Positions 12,152 through 23,541 of a stretch of DNA of 64,000 nucleotides are shown one piece after another. This DNA is from Cladorhizidae sp. MBARI D1340-BT2. Lineage: Eukaryota; Porifera; Demospongiae; Poecilosclerida; Cladorhizidae. Position numbers and translations under genes: made by a program. The stretch lies in the NCBI GenBank assembly GCA_028752905.1, contig JAQNBH010000006.1, positions 30,844,585 to 30,908,584 on the forward strand, given 5' to 3'. The first letter of the stretch is position 1. Each line of letters begins with the position of its first letter. Below the pieces are notes generated by a model, which saw only the letters and a program-made list of their open reading frames with translations, did not search any database and was not told the DNA's origin.

Positions 12152-12801
12152 CTAAGGCAACGGTATTTTTTAAATCTTTTCCTTTTACTTATGGTTACCA
12201 TTTTAGAGCCCCGTAGATTCTGTAAACTTCATGGTATGGCCTTAATATATGCCAAAAGATAGGTCTCTCTGTGTGCTCTCTTTTAATACTAAAATATTTT
12301 TCATAGATATATCTATAGCCACGTTACTATACATTGAGTGGAGCGAACTTTAAAACCTGTATGGCTGCATAAATATCTCCAGATTGCAAGGTGCTAAAGA
12401 TTTGAAATTAGCACCAGTGGCTAGAGGAAGCTACATTTCACCCACGTGCTTGACCATGTACTTACATTTTAACACCTATTGAAAACACTCGTTGAATAGA
12501 GTAGAGCTTGCTCTAGCCATTGGTGCTAATTTCAAATCTTTAACACTTTGCAATCTGGAGATATTTAAGCGGCCAATTCAGGCATTCAGGTTTTGAAGTT
12601 CCCTCCACTTTAGTTCTAGTAACTTGGCTATAGTTATACCTATAAAACATATTTTAGTATCAAAAGAGAGCACACAGAGAGACCTATCATTTAAGCTATA
12701 TATGAAGTCCATACAATGAAGTTTACATACAGAATTTATGGAGCTCTAAAGTGGTAACCGTAAGTAAAAAAATAAATAATAAAATACCATTGTCCCCTCA
12801 G
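12152..12801. mobile_element. Fold-back (palindromic) element, copy L
   Basis: An imperfect inverted repeat of about 650 bp with arms of roughly 250-300 bp. CTAAGGCAACGGTATTTT starts the left end, and the right end is its near complement (AAAATACCATTGTCCCCTCAG). Matching arm landmarks include the CACAGAGAGACCTATC block and GATTTGAAATTAGCACCA. There is no coding potential. It is a MITE or fold-back transposon; the family is not identified and no clear target duplication was found. Confidence 0.7.
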
Positions 12802-13125
12802 ATACACGATTAAATGCCGTGGATTATTTTGACTGCCACTAAAATTCCAGTGAGGGATGACCACCTATAACTCATGCTCAATCTCTAGGTAGGAGGGATT
12901 TCTGAACAGATTTATTTGCTACGAATTTGTCTGCAATATAGCTTTTATTTGCTTAACTCAATGAGTTACTTCTATTACAAAACTAAAGCTTATTGTATTT
13001 GCAAACCGATAATAGCTTTAATGGACTTATGAGGGAAAAAGTTACATTTACAAATAGTTATGCCATGGAAAAATGTTATCATTAATTCTTTTTTAAAAAC
13101 AGTATCCATAATCAATCAAACATAC

Positions 13126-13164
13126 CAGGATTTTATAGGCTTCTTCATCAGAAATGGATTCAGT
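13126..13164 (-). pseudogene. B-type microexon upstream of the death-domain exon, copy L
   Basis: The peptide is ESISDEEAYxxxG-like, with a CATCAG acceptor and a GTATGT donor. It is one base shorter than the copy at 38907-38946, so it is out of frame here. Confidence 0.55.
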
Positions 13165-13920
13165 CTGATGAGTAAATTATCAACATCAATAAGCAAGTTA
13201 ATGGAGCGGCAGAGGCTTATGGCAAAGAAGTTCCTTAGATCTCCCAAGATTTGGCTGAAATTTTCCAGTCTCTAAATTTATGAATCAACCAAAATCCATT
13301 CCTAGAAGGCATAATTATAAGTAACTATAAACCCAATGGGTTGTCCTATGAACCCTAGTTTACAAGAAATTTTAGAACAAGCTTTACAATTGCATATTTA
13401 ATATGAGTAAGGAAGCTTTTCTACAAAACCTTTTTTATCCCTTATAAAACATACATTTAACAAAGATTTATCCTAACAGTAACAGGTGATAACCTTGGGC
13501 AGACATACATGGATTAGCCAACCTGGCAATTGCTACCAGCATGTTTGCAGACTATGATATAATTAACAATACAAACATCTCTGGTGTGCAGGTACAAAAT
13601 AAAGGGATGCAGGTTCTAGGGTTGCTCATCCACAATAACTAGAGCTACACAAGCTATAAATGTTTCTCAATGCTCCTGAGTGCTCCTATATAGCCTCATA
13701 AGCTAATACTTGATGCACATTAGCTCAACCAGTTTAGGTATACCCAAATCTCTAGATGAACATGTTCAATATGAATGGGGTTAACAAATCATGGTGCGGA
13801 CATCTCACAAAAAGAACAAACCATAGAAGTTAGTACTCAAAGATGACTTCCCACATCCTGTACACATTTGCCTGCCAACTCATTAGGGTACAACTGACAA
13901 TCGCAGGCCTCACACCATTG
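13165..13920. other. No gene seen
   Basis: AT-rich sequence shared with 38.14-38.9 kb in inverted orientation. No supported exon. Confidence 0.5.
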
Positions 13921-16800
13921 GCTCAGCTTGGTTGATTCGGAGAAGTGAGAGCACGTTTTCAGCATTTCTGTGTGTATATTGTTTGATGTTGTGCATAGTG
14001 TTTGCATATTATTTACATATTGTGTATTTTTGTATTTTGCCCCCCATTTTATGCAAGAAATGACATCAAGTAACAAGGCGAATGACAAGTCTGAGAGAGC
14101 AGACAGAACAGAGCGAGGGGAGTAAACTGAGAAACTACAAAGAGAGCAAGTTCAGATGACTGACATGGAGGACACAAATATGGATATCAAGAAGGGCTAG
14201 TCAAGCCATCGACCTTAAATGACAAGGACTACAACAGAATTCCCCAACCCACTGGAAGCCATCCAGACATTAATCCTGACTATGGAGGAGAACAGATGAA
14301 TTGAAGGTAGAGAAGAGAAAGAATGCCGAACCAGAGAAAGAGAAGCAGAAAAACATTGACATTGAACCAGAGAAAGAGAGCGGAAGAACGTCGAACCAGA
14401 GAAAGAGAAGAGGAAGATTGTCGAATCAGTGAATGAGAAGTAAAAAATGGTCGAACCAAGACAAAGTGAAGCAGAAGAACGTCGAACAAGAGAAAGAGAA
14501 GCGGAAGATTGTCGAATCAGAGAAACAGAAGTGGAAAAAGTCCAACAAAGAGAAAGCATAGCGGAAGAACGTCGAACAAGAGAAAGAGTAGCGGAAGAAC
14601 GTCGAACAAGAGAAAGAGAGGTGGAAAAATGTTGAACCAGAGAAAGAGAATGGAAAACGGTCGAACAAAGAGAAAGAGAAACGGAAGATTGTCGAATCAG
14701 AGAAAGGGAAGCGGAAGAATGTCGAACCTGAGAAAGAGTAGCGGAAGAATGTCGAATCAGAGAAAGAAAGGTGGAAGAACGTTGAACAAGAGAAAGAGTA
14801 GTGGAAGAACATCGAAACAGAGAAAGTGAAGCAGAAGATTGTCGAATCAGAGAAAGAGAAGTGGAAAAAGGTCGAACCAAGAGAAAGGGAAGCAGAAGAA
14901 CGTCGAACAAGAGAAAGAGAAGCAGAAGATTGTCGAATCAGAGAAAGAGAAGTGGAAAAAGGTCCAACAAAGAAAAAGAGAGGCGGAAGAATGTCGAACA
15001 AGAGAAAGAGAGTCGGAAGAACGTCGAACAAGAGAAAGAGAAGTGGAAGAATGTTGAATCAGAGAAAGAGAATGGAAAAAGTCGAACAAAGAGAAAGAGG
15101 AGCGGAAGATTGTCGAATCAGAGAAAGGGAAGCGGAAGAACGTCGAACCTGAGAAAGAGAGGCGGAAGAATGTCGAACCAGAGAAAGAGTAGTGGAAGAA
15201 CGTTGAACAAGAGAAAGAGTAGTGGAAGAACATCGAACCAGAGAAAGTGAAGCAGAAGATTGTCGAATCAGAGAAAGAGAAGTGGAAAAAGGTCGAACCA
15301 AGAGAAAGGGAAGTGGAAGAACGTCGAACAAGAGAAAGAGTAGCGGAAGAACGTCGAACAAGAGAATGAGAGGTGGAAGAATGTTGAACCAAAGAAATAG
15401 AAGTGGAAAAAGGTCGAACATAGAGAAAGAGAAGCAGGAGATTATCGAATCAGAGAAAGAGAGGCGGAAGAACGTCGAACCAGAGAAAAAGTAGCGGAAG
15501 AATGTCGAACCAGAGAAAGAGGAGTGGAACAACGTTGAACCAGAGAAAGAGAGGATGAAGAACATCGAACCAGAGAAAGTGAAGCTGAAGATTGTCGAAT
15601 CAGAGAATGGAAGTGAAAAGGGAGAGCACAAGGATTGAACATAAAGAAGCCAAAGAAAGCCGAACAAAATAACTCAAAGTGAAGGACAGCACAAAAGAGA
15701 ACACTTTTATGCAAATCAAGTTTCAGCACGAAACCAAAACTATATGTGGCATAGTGACGATAGCTGACGAGACAGAGTTGGAAAACGGAAGCTGGCAGAT
15801 AAAATTGCTCCATGGATGGACAAGGAATAGCCTGCATCCTACTTCCGAAACTTTGAAGACATGCTTTCCACAGCAGAGATCAACAAGGATGAATGGGCAA
15901 GCCACATGGTCCTCTAGTGATGGGAACTGCATCCATAGCTTACACAACATCTGTCATAGAGGAGGCTAAGGTAGACTACACTTTGCTGAAAATGGCCTTG
16001 CTGAAGGAGCTCGGACGTTGCAAAGAAGCCTGTGAGTGAGAGTTCTGGTCGTTCTGAAGGAAAGATGGTGATGCAGCTACAAAAATTCTAAGAGTATTAC
16101 TAAGTTTGGCAGATGTTCATGAAAAACTGTAATACAGTAAAAGAGGATGCGCAGACAGTGGCAACAGGAAAATTTCTCTCCTTTTACTCACTGGAGGATG
16201 CAAACCATGTTAGGGCATGGAAAACTGAGATGTTCCTGGAAGTCGCCAACTTAATGACAGAGCGACAAGCCATGAATATTAAATTCCGCAAAAGATGACT
16301 GCCCTGCACGAAACCGAGGAGTTGCCCGGGAAACTGGTCAAGAAATCAATGGAATGAAGACAGTCATCTCCAGAACTGGCACTCATTGTTGCGACGTCAA
16401 CCAAGACAGCAGGGAAGGACACCATAACCCAAAGTACAGTGAGTGTATGGGTGACGTAAATAACACGTTTTACAGTAGCACTCTGGGAAAGCCTCAAGAT
16501 AAGTCTGGGGATAGAGTTAACTTTGTGTCTACATTTTTAAGCAGAAGTTCGAAATGTGACAATTCTGGGTATGAGATAGAAGTTAGGATGGAAAAACACA
16601 GTGAAATGACTGAGTCTATAATAACAGCCATCAGACAACCAGGTCTATATGTAGAAGGCAGGGTAGGCCAGAGAGAATGGAGAGAATGCGCATTGATATG
16701 GGAGCAGACAGGACCATAGTTGTTGCAAACCTGGGGAGCTGGACGGAAAACTTGGAAAACCATATATATGTATGTATGTATGTATGTATTCAATTGTAGG
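13921..16800 (+). mobile_element. Gag/protease retroelement with a long coding repeat, copy L (decayed)
   Basis: A plus-strand gag-like reading starts at ATG 14051 (MQEMTSSNKANDKSERADR), but stops appear at once (for example TAA near 14123). It then passes through a 30-bp coding repeat (14300-15640). Next come a non-repetitive charged segment and a stretch (near 15980-16100) reading LLKMALLKELGRCKEACESE and WSFWRKDGDAATKILRVLL. Near 16690 the reading RMRIDMGADRTIV resembles the D-T/S-G-A active-site loop of a retroviral-type aspartic protease, with Met for Thr/Ser. It is followed by a TATG microsatellite (16760-16790). No RT or integrase is present. The copy is truncated and full of stops; the family is not resolved. 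Confidence 0.55.
14300..15640 (+). repeat. 30-bp tandem repeat encoding REREAEERRT-like decapeptides, about 44 units
   Basis: The unit GGAAGAACGTCGAACCAGAG plus AAAGAGAAGC gives the decapeptide REREAEERRT or REREAEDCRI on the plus strand, a strongly charged predicted coiled coil or single alpha helix. Indels switch frame repeatedly, so no single frame spans it. The inverted copy at 35800-36590 has far fewer units. Long minus-strand frames rich in S and F are the antisense of this array. Confidence 0.9.
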
Positions 16801-17095
16801 TTCACCTGTAAAAAATAAGAACTCCTCCTACTAGGCTTATTAAATTTGAAATTGTAAGAGAAAACAACCTAGTTGCAGGAAGAACTGGCTGCATAGACAA
16901 GTGAGAATTGCTACTTAGGCTGAAAACAGAACTATGCTTATATAAAGAAGCTAATATGTTTCAATACTCTGTGGGTTTACTCTGGAAGCCACTGATGAAT
17001 ATGGTCTGTACTGAAATCTCAAAATAGTTAACTGAAATCATTATAGAAATATAGATTTTATATTGGGGTATAAGGAATACATTTTCATTTCACAG

Positions 17096-17147
17096 GAATT
17101 CCTTCCCAAAATAGCAACCAGGCCTCTGTCCACACCGAGTCAATCAG
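17096..17147 (+). CDS. Candidate plus-strand microexon, block D1
   Basis: CATTTCACAG precedes the exon and GTATTA follows. The peptide is GIPSQNSNQASVHTES, resembling the A-type GLPTS peptides, and the exon enters with two bases (phase 1). The same sequence occurs at 46474 and 35212, each within a repeated segment of about 130 bp. The exon call rests on splice-like ends only. Confidence 0.35.
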
Positions 17148-17341
17148 GTATTAGCCATCAACTCAATCAGCAGACAAAACATGGATATTTTTAGCCTATT
17201 CTGAAAGGCAGTTTATGAATTCCCTTACTATCATACTTTAGCTCTATCTAGCAAGATAATATAGCTAGCTACACATCGAAAGTTATTTGTGTTCAAAATA
17301 AATCATAACTGTCGTTAATTGTTTATTGCTTTCATTGCTAG

Positions 17342-18144
17342 GCATCATCCACCATTCAGACACTTCCTTAGGCTCAGGTAAAGCTTCTATTGTCAATCTG
17401 TCCAAGTTTCTACAAGGAAGGGTGCACCATAATACTATGCCTCTATCTCAACCTTAAAGAATGCCTTAGCGGTCTAGAAGCTTAAAACAGACAAAGTGTG
17501 ACAAAGTATATAGAATGGAGCACTTGAGATAGCTGTACGAAAGCTATAGCTACTACAACCTCATTTGTAGTTTAACTACTGCATTGTACTAGGCAGGATT
17601 CACAGAAAGAAAACAATCCTCAGATTAACTATACACTAACTTTCCAAGCATACACAGCTTAGGTTAGCACATTCTGTTATTGTTTTCAGTACAGCACTTG
17701 CCTCTAGATTTCTGCAAGAAAACTCTAGCGACAAACCACAGCTGTATTAGCAGCTGCACTCATCCAGGTTAGGACCAAAGAAGGAAGTCTACTGATGAAA
17801 AAATACAATGCTAGCTGGTACAGCACTCCTGGAGGCCAACAGATTCAGCGTTATCTAGCTATGGAAGTGTGATTAATGGGAAAATGGTGGTCATGTGTAT
17901 ATGAGCAGATTCTTGTGAGCATGTCCATACTAAAATGATAGCTACATGCACAGACATTTTTTTCAGCAGAGCAGCTTGCTGATTTTTTCCTGGATGAATA
18001 AAGGAAAAAAAAATCAGAGAGAAAAGTCAAAGTGTGCTTCTGAAACAGCAGAATAACGAGAATTGAAATTAGAAGGGAAGAGTGACAGTAAAAGGCATGG
18101 GAGAAGCACAGCAGCCCACAATGGATATGCTTCCTTGGGATCAG
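17342..18144 (+). CDS. Two candidate plus-strand microexons, block D1
   Basis: Exons 17342-17377 (36 bp) and 18115-18144 (30 bp) are both phase 1 to 1 and both end TCAG before GTAAAGCTTCT. Their peptides IIHHSDTSLGSG and HNGYASLGSG share an H-x-x-x-S-L-G-S-G ending, which suggests a duplicated exon. In block D2 the second one has an extra base. They lie on the strand opposite the A/B exons, so they would be a different gene. Evidence is splice-like ends and mutual similarity only. Confidence 0.35.
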
Positions 18145-19520
18145 GTAAAGCTTCTGATATCTTAAAAATGGATGTTTAAGTTCCATTTGGATACTCTAGG
18201 TATGAAAAGTTTGCTAAACAGGAAATAATCATCACGGATAATGGCCTTTGCTAAACTGGAAATGATCGTCGCGCTCAATATCGAGGAAGTTTCTCCTCCA
18301 AGCCTTGCCAAAGTTTGCTATCTGTAAGCTTCAATATTTCTACCTATAACAGTACAAGCAATACAATTTTATGACATTAATAATTTACAGATCAGTGTAT
18401 AGTGTTAGGCCTGCACTTGGAGTAGTAGAATACCTAAAGCAAGTGGTCTAGGCTTGGGATTACGGCAATAATGCTAAGAATTAAATTTTTGTCTGTATTG
18501 GTAATCATGCTAAAAGTAATTTTCCTTCTCTCCATCAGACATTAACTTGCAACACAATCCTTGCACTCATTTGTAGTATTTTTTTATTAATCACTCTGGG
18601 TTAAGTTTATAATGAAGGTGAATTTGTAGTATTTTTTTATTAATCACTCTGGTGATGGGAGGGTTAAGTTTATAATGAAGGTGAATGTCATCATGATTAC
18701 CAGATGAATAACGCTTAAGTAGTGTTGTTCTTGATCCTCTCTTTCTAAACTTCAAAGTGGTCGACTTAAGTTTCAGCAAAGTCTACCCGTAACCGCCTGA
18801 GTTCAGTCTATTCAACAAGTAGGTACTGCTATAGCTATTCAACTTCAATAAATGTTCAACTTAGTACAATTCTAGACAACTAGCTAGACTGTTAAGAGTT
18901 CAGATAGGTTTAAATATATTAAGAGGATAAATAAATAAGATACAGAAGACACAGCAGAAGACAAAACAACTCAACTGTTCTCAAACAAGTTACTCCGACT
19001 GCTGTTATGACTACTGTTCTGACATGCATACAATTTGAATATTCATACATCACTAAGACTACAGGTAAATACATGGTATTATACATGTTATAGCATGCCA
19101 GTAGCTAACTAATTTTTACTTCATGCCCACATACAGCTGGTTAGTATTGGGCTAATGCACTTGTCTCTCTGGCTCTGCCACACTACCAATGTACCTACAT
19201 CCCTACTTGTCTCCTTTCATTGTTATTTGTCACATGATATTATGCACTGGGCAATCACTACACACACCCACTCAAATCATACATCAGAGCAAACTCTATT
19301 GTTAGCATTTGTTACATACAAAGCACAATTATGTTGCATACACAGACTGAAGAGACACAACCTTTCATTCTCGGCATGTGTTCATCATATTGACGTAAAA
19401 ACATTAGTGTTTTAAATAAACTAGACTTGTAGAGTATTAGGCTACTTATGTCAAGGGAATTAATTTGTTAACAGTGGCTAAAATATGTAAAATAACATGA
19501 ACCTCTCAGTATTCACATAC
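18145..19520. other. No gene supported; local 55-bp duplication at 18580-18690
   Basis: Shared with 47.70-48.99 kb. In D1 a segment with TTTGTAGTATTTTTTTATTA and GTTAAGTTTATAATGAAGGT is present twice in tandem; D2 has one copy. Confidence 0.5.
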
Positions 19521-21857
19521 CAGGATTTTCATAGACTTATTCACCAGAAAAGGATTGAGTCTGAAAGTTAAAACAATCACTGTAAAATTAAGCAAGCAAA
19601 CACTACGATAGAGTATTGGCTCACATGTCTGGATGGTTGTGATGGAAGACCTGATGTCCTAAGTTTTGGACCACCACTTATAGGCAATCCAGGATCTAAA
19701 GTTTGAGTATATATCAAGAATGTATTCATACTATGTAGGGACAATAAATCAGAGTTTATCCTTGGCACTATAATCAACAAAGTACAGTGCATATATAAAG
19801 AATAATTGGAAAAACTGTCAATATTATTTGACTTTGAAAGGAGATGAATGTCTTCCAACTTTCACCTACCTCCATTCTAACACACTCTGTGTCCAGAGCT
19901 GTTTTAACTTTAAACCAATACACAATGAACATAAGTTGACTACATCTTATACTATATATTTATCGCAACTTCTTCATCAGAATGTTGGAAAAAATTATAC
20001 AAGTTCTAAAATGCTACAGCTGTAGAGCAGTAGGCTGCTAGAGCATGTAGCTGCTGATTCAGCTCTCAGATTAGCTCCACACATACAATTCAATTATTGT
20101 GTTTATGTTCTTTACCAATTTTAGTTTGTTATGGATAGACTTAAAATAAATTTCCTGGATTTTTTTAAATGTCCACCAGGCACTACCATAGTGAAGTATC
20201 ATGGTAAGCTGGAATTCCTTTTTGAGCTAAAGATGGAAGAAACTACCATCAGGATGATAAGAAACTGCTTAAATAAGTTAGAGCTAAGACATGATTTTTT
20301 TTATCAACCTCCATTGAGTACCAGTACAATACCTGGCTATAAAGATACATATCTACCCTAAGGTAAATAAAGGGAGTCGAACTACTAACTCGCCTTGAAC
20401 ATCTAAGGTGGGTGCTTGAATTATGAAATTTGAATGATGATAGTAAAATGCACACACTGTATTACCATGGCAATGAAGATAGAAGTTAGTTAGCTCTAGG
20501 TGAGGATTTGCTGTTTGTGTTACCATTGCAATAACGTTAGAGGTTAGTTAGCCCTAGGTGAGGATTTGCTGGTTGTTTCAATGTCTAGCTGGTGCCTCTA
20601 CTTTAGCTAAGGCGTTATTGATCCCCTCATTGATTAAAACTATCAAGTAGTCGACTTCAGGTTCAACAAAGTCTACCAATGGATTTTTATTGCTAACTTT
20701 CCTTCTATCTTTCCTATCTGTCACATACTATGATGCACTGGGTGGTCGCTACAAGCATCCAGTCATCAGAGAAAATTGCATAGTGGATACTTGTAATGTG
20801 GAAGGTGCTGACTATGTTCCTATGCAAACTGAAGTGCAAATTTAATGTTTGTGACATGATCTGAGAAAAATGGGTTATCAATAGACACAATCTTTCATAT
20901 GACATATTTCTCAGCATGTATTCATATTGATGTAAATCTCACAGATGTTCTAATCAAGCTATCCTATACATTATTAGGGTTCTTATGACAATGACATTAC
21001 AAAATTTCTTTATTTGTTCTGAGATAATTTTGTCATAAACACCTCATCTAAACAGTATTCCAAACATACCAGGAATTTCATAGGCTTGCTCACCAGTCAA
21101 GGATAGAGCCTGTAGGATTAACAAAGCAACACATTAAAATAAGCAAGAAAACACAATAATACTAAGAGGCCAAATGTTGGAACATCATTTGTAGGCAATC
21201 CTGGAGAAAAAAAAGGGACATTTTAGAATGCGTTTATACTGTGTGCATACTAAGCTAATGCAATCAATGTTTGGTGCCATACTAGAGTGGTGTAGTTTTA
21301 GGACCTACTTTTCCCATTGTGTTTTAAAAGAGTGCTTGCCCATTTAAACAATGTTTTTGTAGAGCATATGTAAAAATTGTCAGAGTAATCCTACTTTCTT
21401 GACTGACATCTTTGAACATGAGCTGAGAAAAATAGGATATGAACACAATATTTCATGTTGCATTTCCTTTGGCATATATTTCATCTTGAAATTATATAAC
21501 TTCTAAATTAAATCCCTTTATCTTGTATAACCTGATGAAAAATATAACCTTTGTGCTTCTTGATCCTTCGTGCTTCTTGATTAATTTAATGAAAGCACGT
21601 TTATTGTATGGATCAATTTGTGTAAAAATTATCCACATGGAAAAATAAACAGATTGAATAAATCCAGTATTCCAAACTTAGTTACACCTACTGAGATTCT
21701 CACTGGCTTGCTCATCAGGGAAGGATGGAGTCTCAAAAATAAAACATTCATTATATCAAGAAAATACAACAATAGAGTATCCACCTGTATGGATCTTTTG
21801 AATGGAACACCTCTGATGTCCCAATATTTGTACCAGCACTTGTAGGCAATCCAGGGT
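19521..21857 (-). pseudogene. Three decayed A/B microexon pairs, block D1
   Basis: Minus-strand pairs: A 21857-21785 with B 21731-21692; A about 21200-21170 with B 21109-21070; A 19695-19625 with B 19560-19521. The 21.8-kb A exon lacks one base, a defect shared with block D2. The 21.2-kb A exon has lost its 3' half and donor in a deletion not seen in D2. The 19.5-kb B exon has a TAA inside the EQA motif. They are relics of the GLPTS / SFSGEQAYE family; the introns between partners are about 50-65 nt. Confidence 0.65.
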
Positions 21858-23541
21858 CTAAAGTTACAGTAATCAAAATATAAATCAAGAATGCATTCAT
21901 ACTATATATGTAGGGATAATAAATCACAGTTGTATCGTGGTCCTCTATATAATAAAGTGTGTGCATATATAAAGTACAGGTGGACAAACTGTCTGAGTTT
22001 AAAAGAAGTCAATGATTTCCATTTTTCACCACATACATCCTAAATACATTATCAGTCTCCAGAGCTCCAAGTTTCTGTTTAACTTGACACTGATACACAA
22101 TGAACATTAGCTGAGAAAAATGAGAGATAAAAAACACATCTCATGGTATATATATATTTCTTGGCAATTCTTCATCTGATGTTTGTGAAAAGTTATAGAT
22201 GTTCTAAAACTGCTAGGGCATTAGAGTAGTAGGCATCTAGGGCTAGATGCTCCTATTGATGACAAGTACAAACTTTGGCTTTCTATTTCAAAAAGGTTGT
22301 GATAAATAACTGAACACAGAAAAGTTATGGTGATCTTGGTGGTCTTGGCTTCAGTTCAGACTCTCGAGAGTGGCTCCCCAGCAGCCAGGGAAGTCCATTC
22401 CAATTCAACTGCTAACATTCTGGTGCCAGGCAGTGCAATGAAAAGTATAAGTAGTTGGAGATTCTGTGTTTGTGTTTTAATATGGCTGGCAATATTGCTT
22501 AACATGTTTCTAGTGCTTCTACTAGATCAGGATCCTTGCCTTTCCATAACGAGCCTCACAACCAAGTTAATTTTTTTGCCCAAGCAAACTTTTTGAAAAA
22601 GACAGTGTTAGGATCATTCCAGATGCCTTAGTTCCTTTCGTAGCAGTGAATTAATTTTGAAGGTCGAGTGCCCTGTTATCTTTGCTTGACAGTTGTGACA
22701 AGGATAGTCCATGAAGGCTTGAATCTCTAATGCTATGTAAATAAGAATGGAATTGCTAACTGGATAATATTTATATCTTTATGCAAGCATACATTCAAGT
22801 AGGTAATTATTACTTTTAGTTATGTATATGGAAATATGCAATAGTTTCCTACAAGCAGCATAAACAGATGCAGTATCACAAGCATTCTGTGTAGTATTAG
22901 CTACCTGCACACACAACATGCAATTTAAGTGAGATGCTTAGCAGTTCTTAGCAATGGCTACTAAACCATCATTCCTCGAATTCTTTCCTAGACAGGGATT
23001 TGGAATCAGCAGCCACAACGACAATAGTGATAGGAATTCTTATAAGTTGCTGAAGTTTATGAGGGAAGATGATTCCAAGATATAAGCAGTAAAAAATGTA
23101 TAATTAAGCATATTAGCTTGTAAAAAATAGAACACTACATCCGTCATCAGTGTTTGGATGAGCTATTGAGAATAATAAATTGAGTATACAGAGAAGGATG
23201 CTGGGGACCTGTAAGTATTATGCAAATATTGATTCTTGTGATGTGTGCAACCAATGTTACAAGAACTATCTTTAATTGCATGAAAAAGAATGAAGATCTA
23301 CCTACACTAACCATAAAGCAAGAGAGTATTATATAAAAATAAAAATATTATCATAGGAATTTTTGTAAACAGTGAGACAACATTTTGCTGATGTCTCAAG
23401 TATAAATGCACAGGGTTAATAATATTTATTACCACAATGCCCGGACCATTGTGTCAGTACTACTCCACAGAACACTTGTGGCACTGCCTTTCTATATACT
23501 GCTTGAAGGCAATTGTTGCATCACGCCAATTACAATATATA
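21858..23541. other. No gene supported; conserved open stretch at 22327-22596
   Basis: Counterpart of 7.15-8.9 kb and 51.4-53.04 kb. The plus-strand frame containing VLIWLAILLNMFLVL is open here as in the other copies, but it has no recognised homology. Confidence 0.5.

Noticed and set aside
14215..15837. Long minus-strand open frames rich in S, L and F
   Set aside because: They are the antisense of the 30-bp array, open only because the repeat length is a multiple of three. The plus-strand reading gives a sensible charged helix linked to gag-like sequence.
18591..18779. Small minus-strand open frame with a duplicated peptide
   Set aside because: Caused by the local tandem duplication in D1; the D2 counterpart lacks it.
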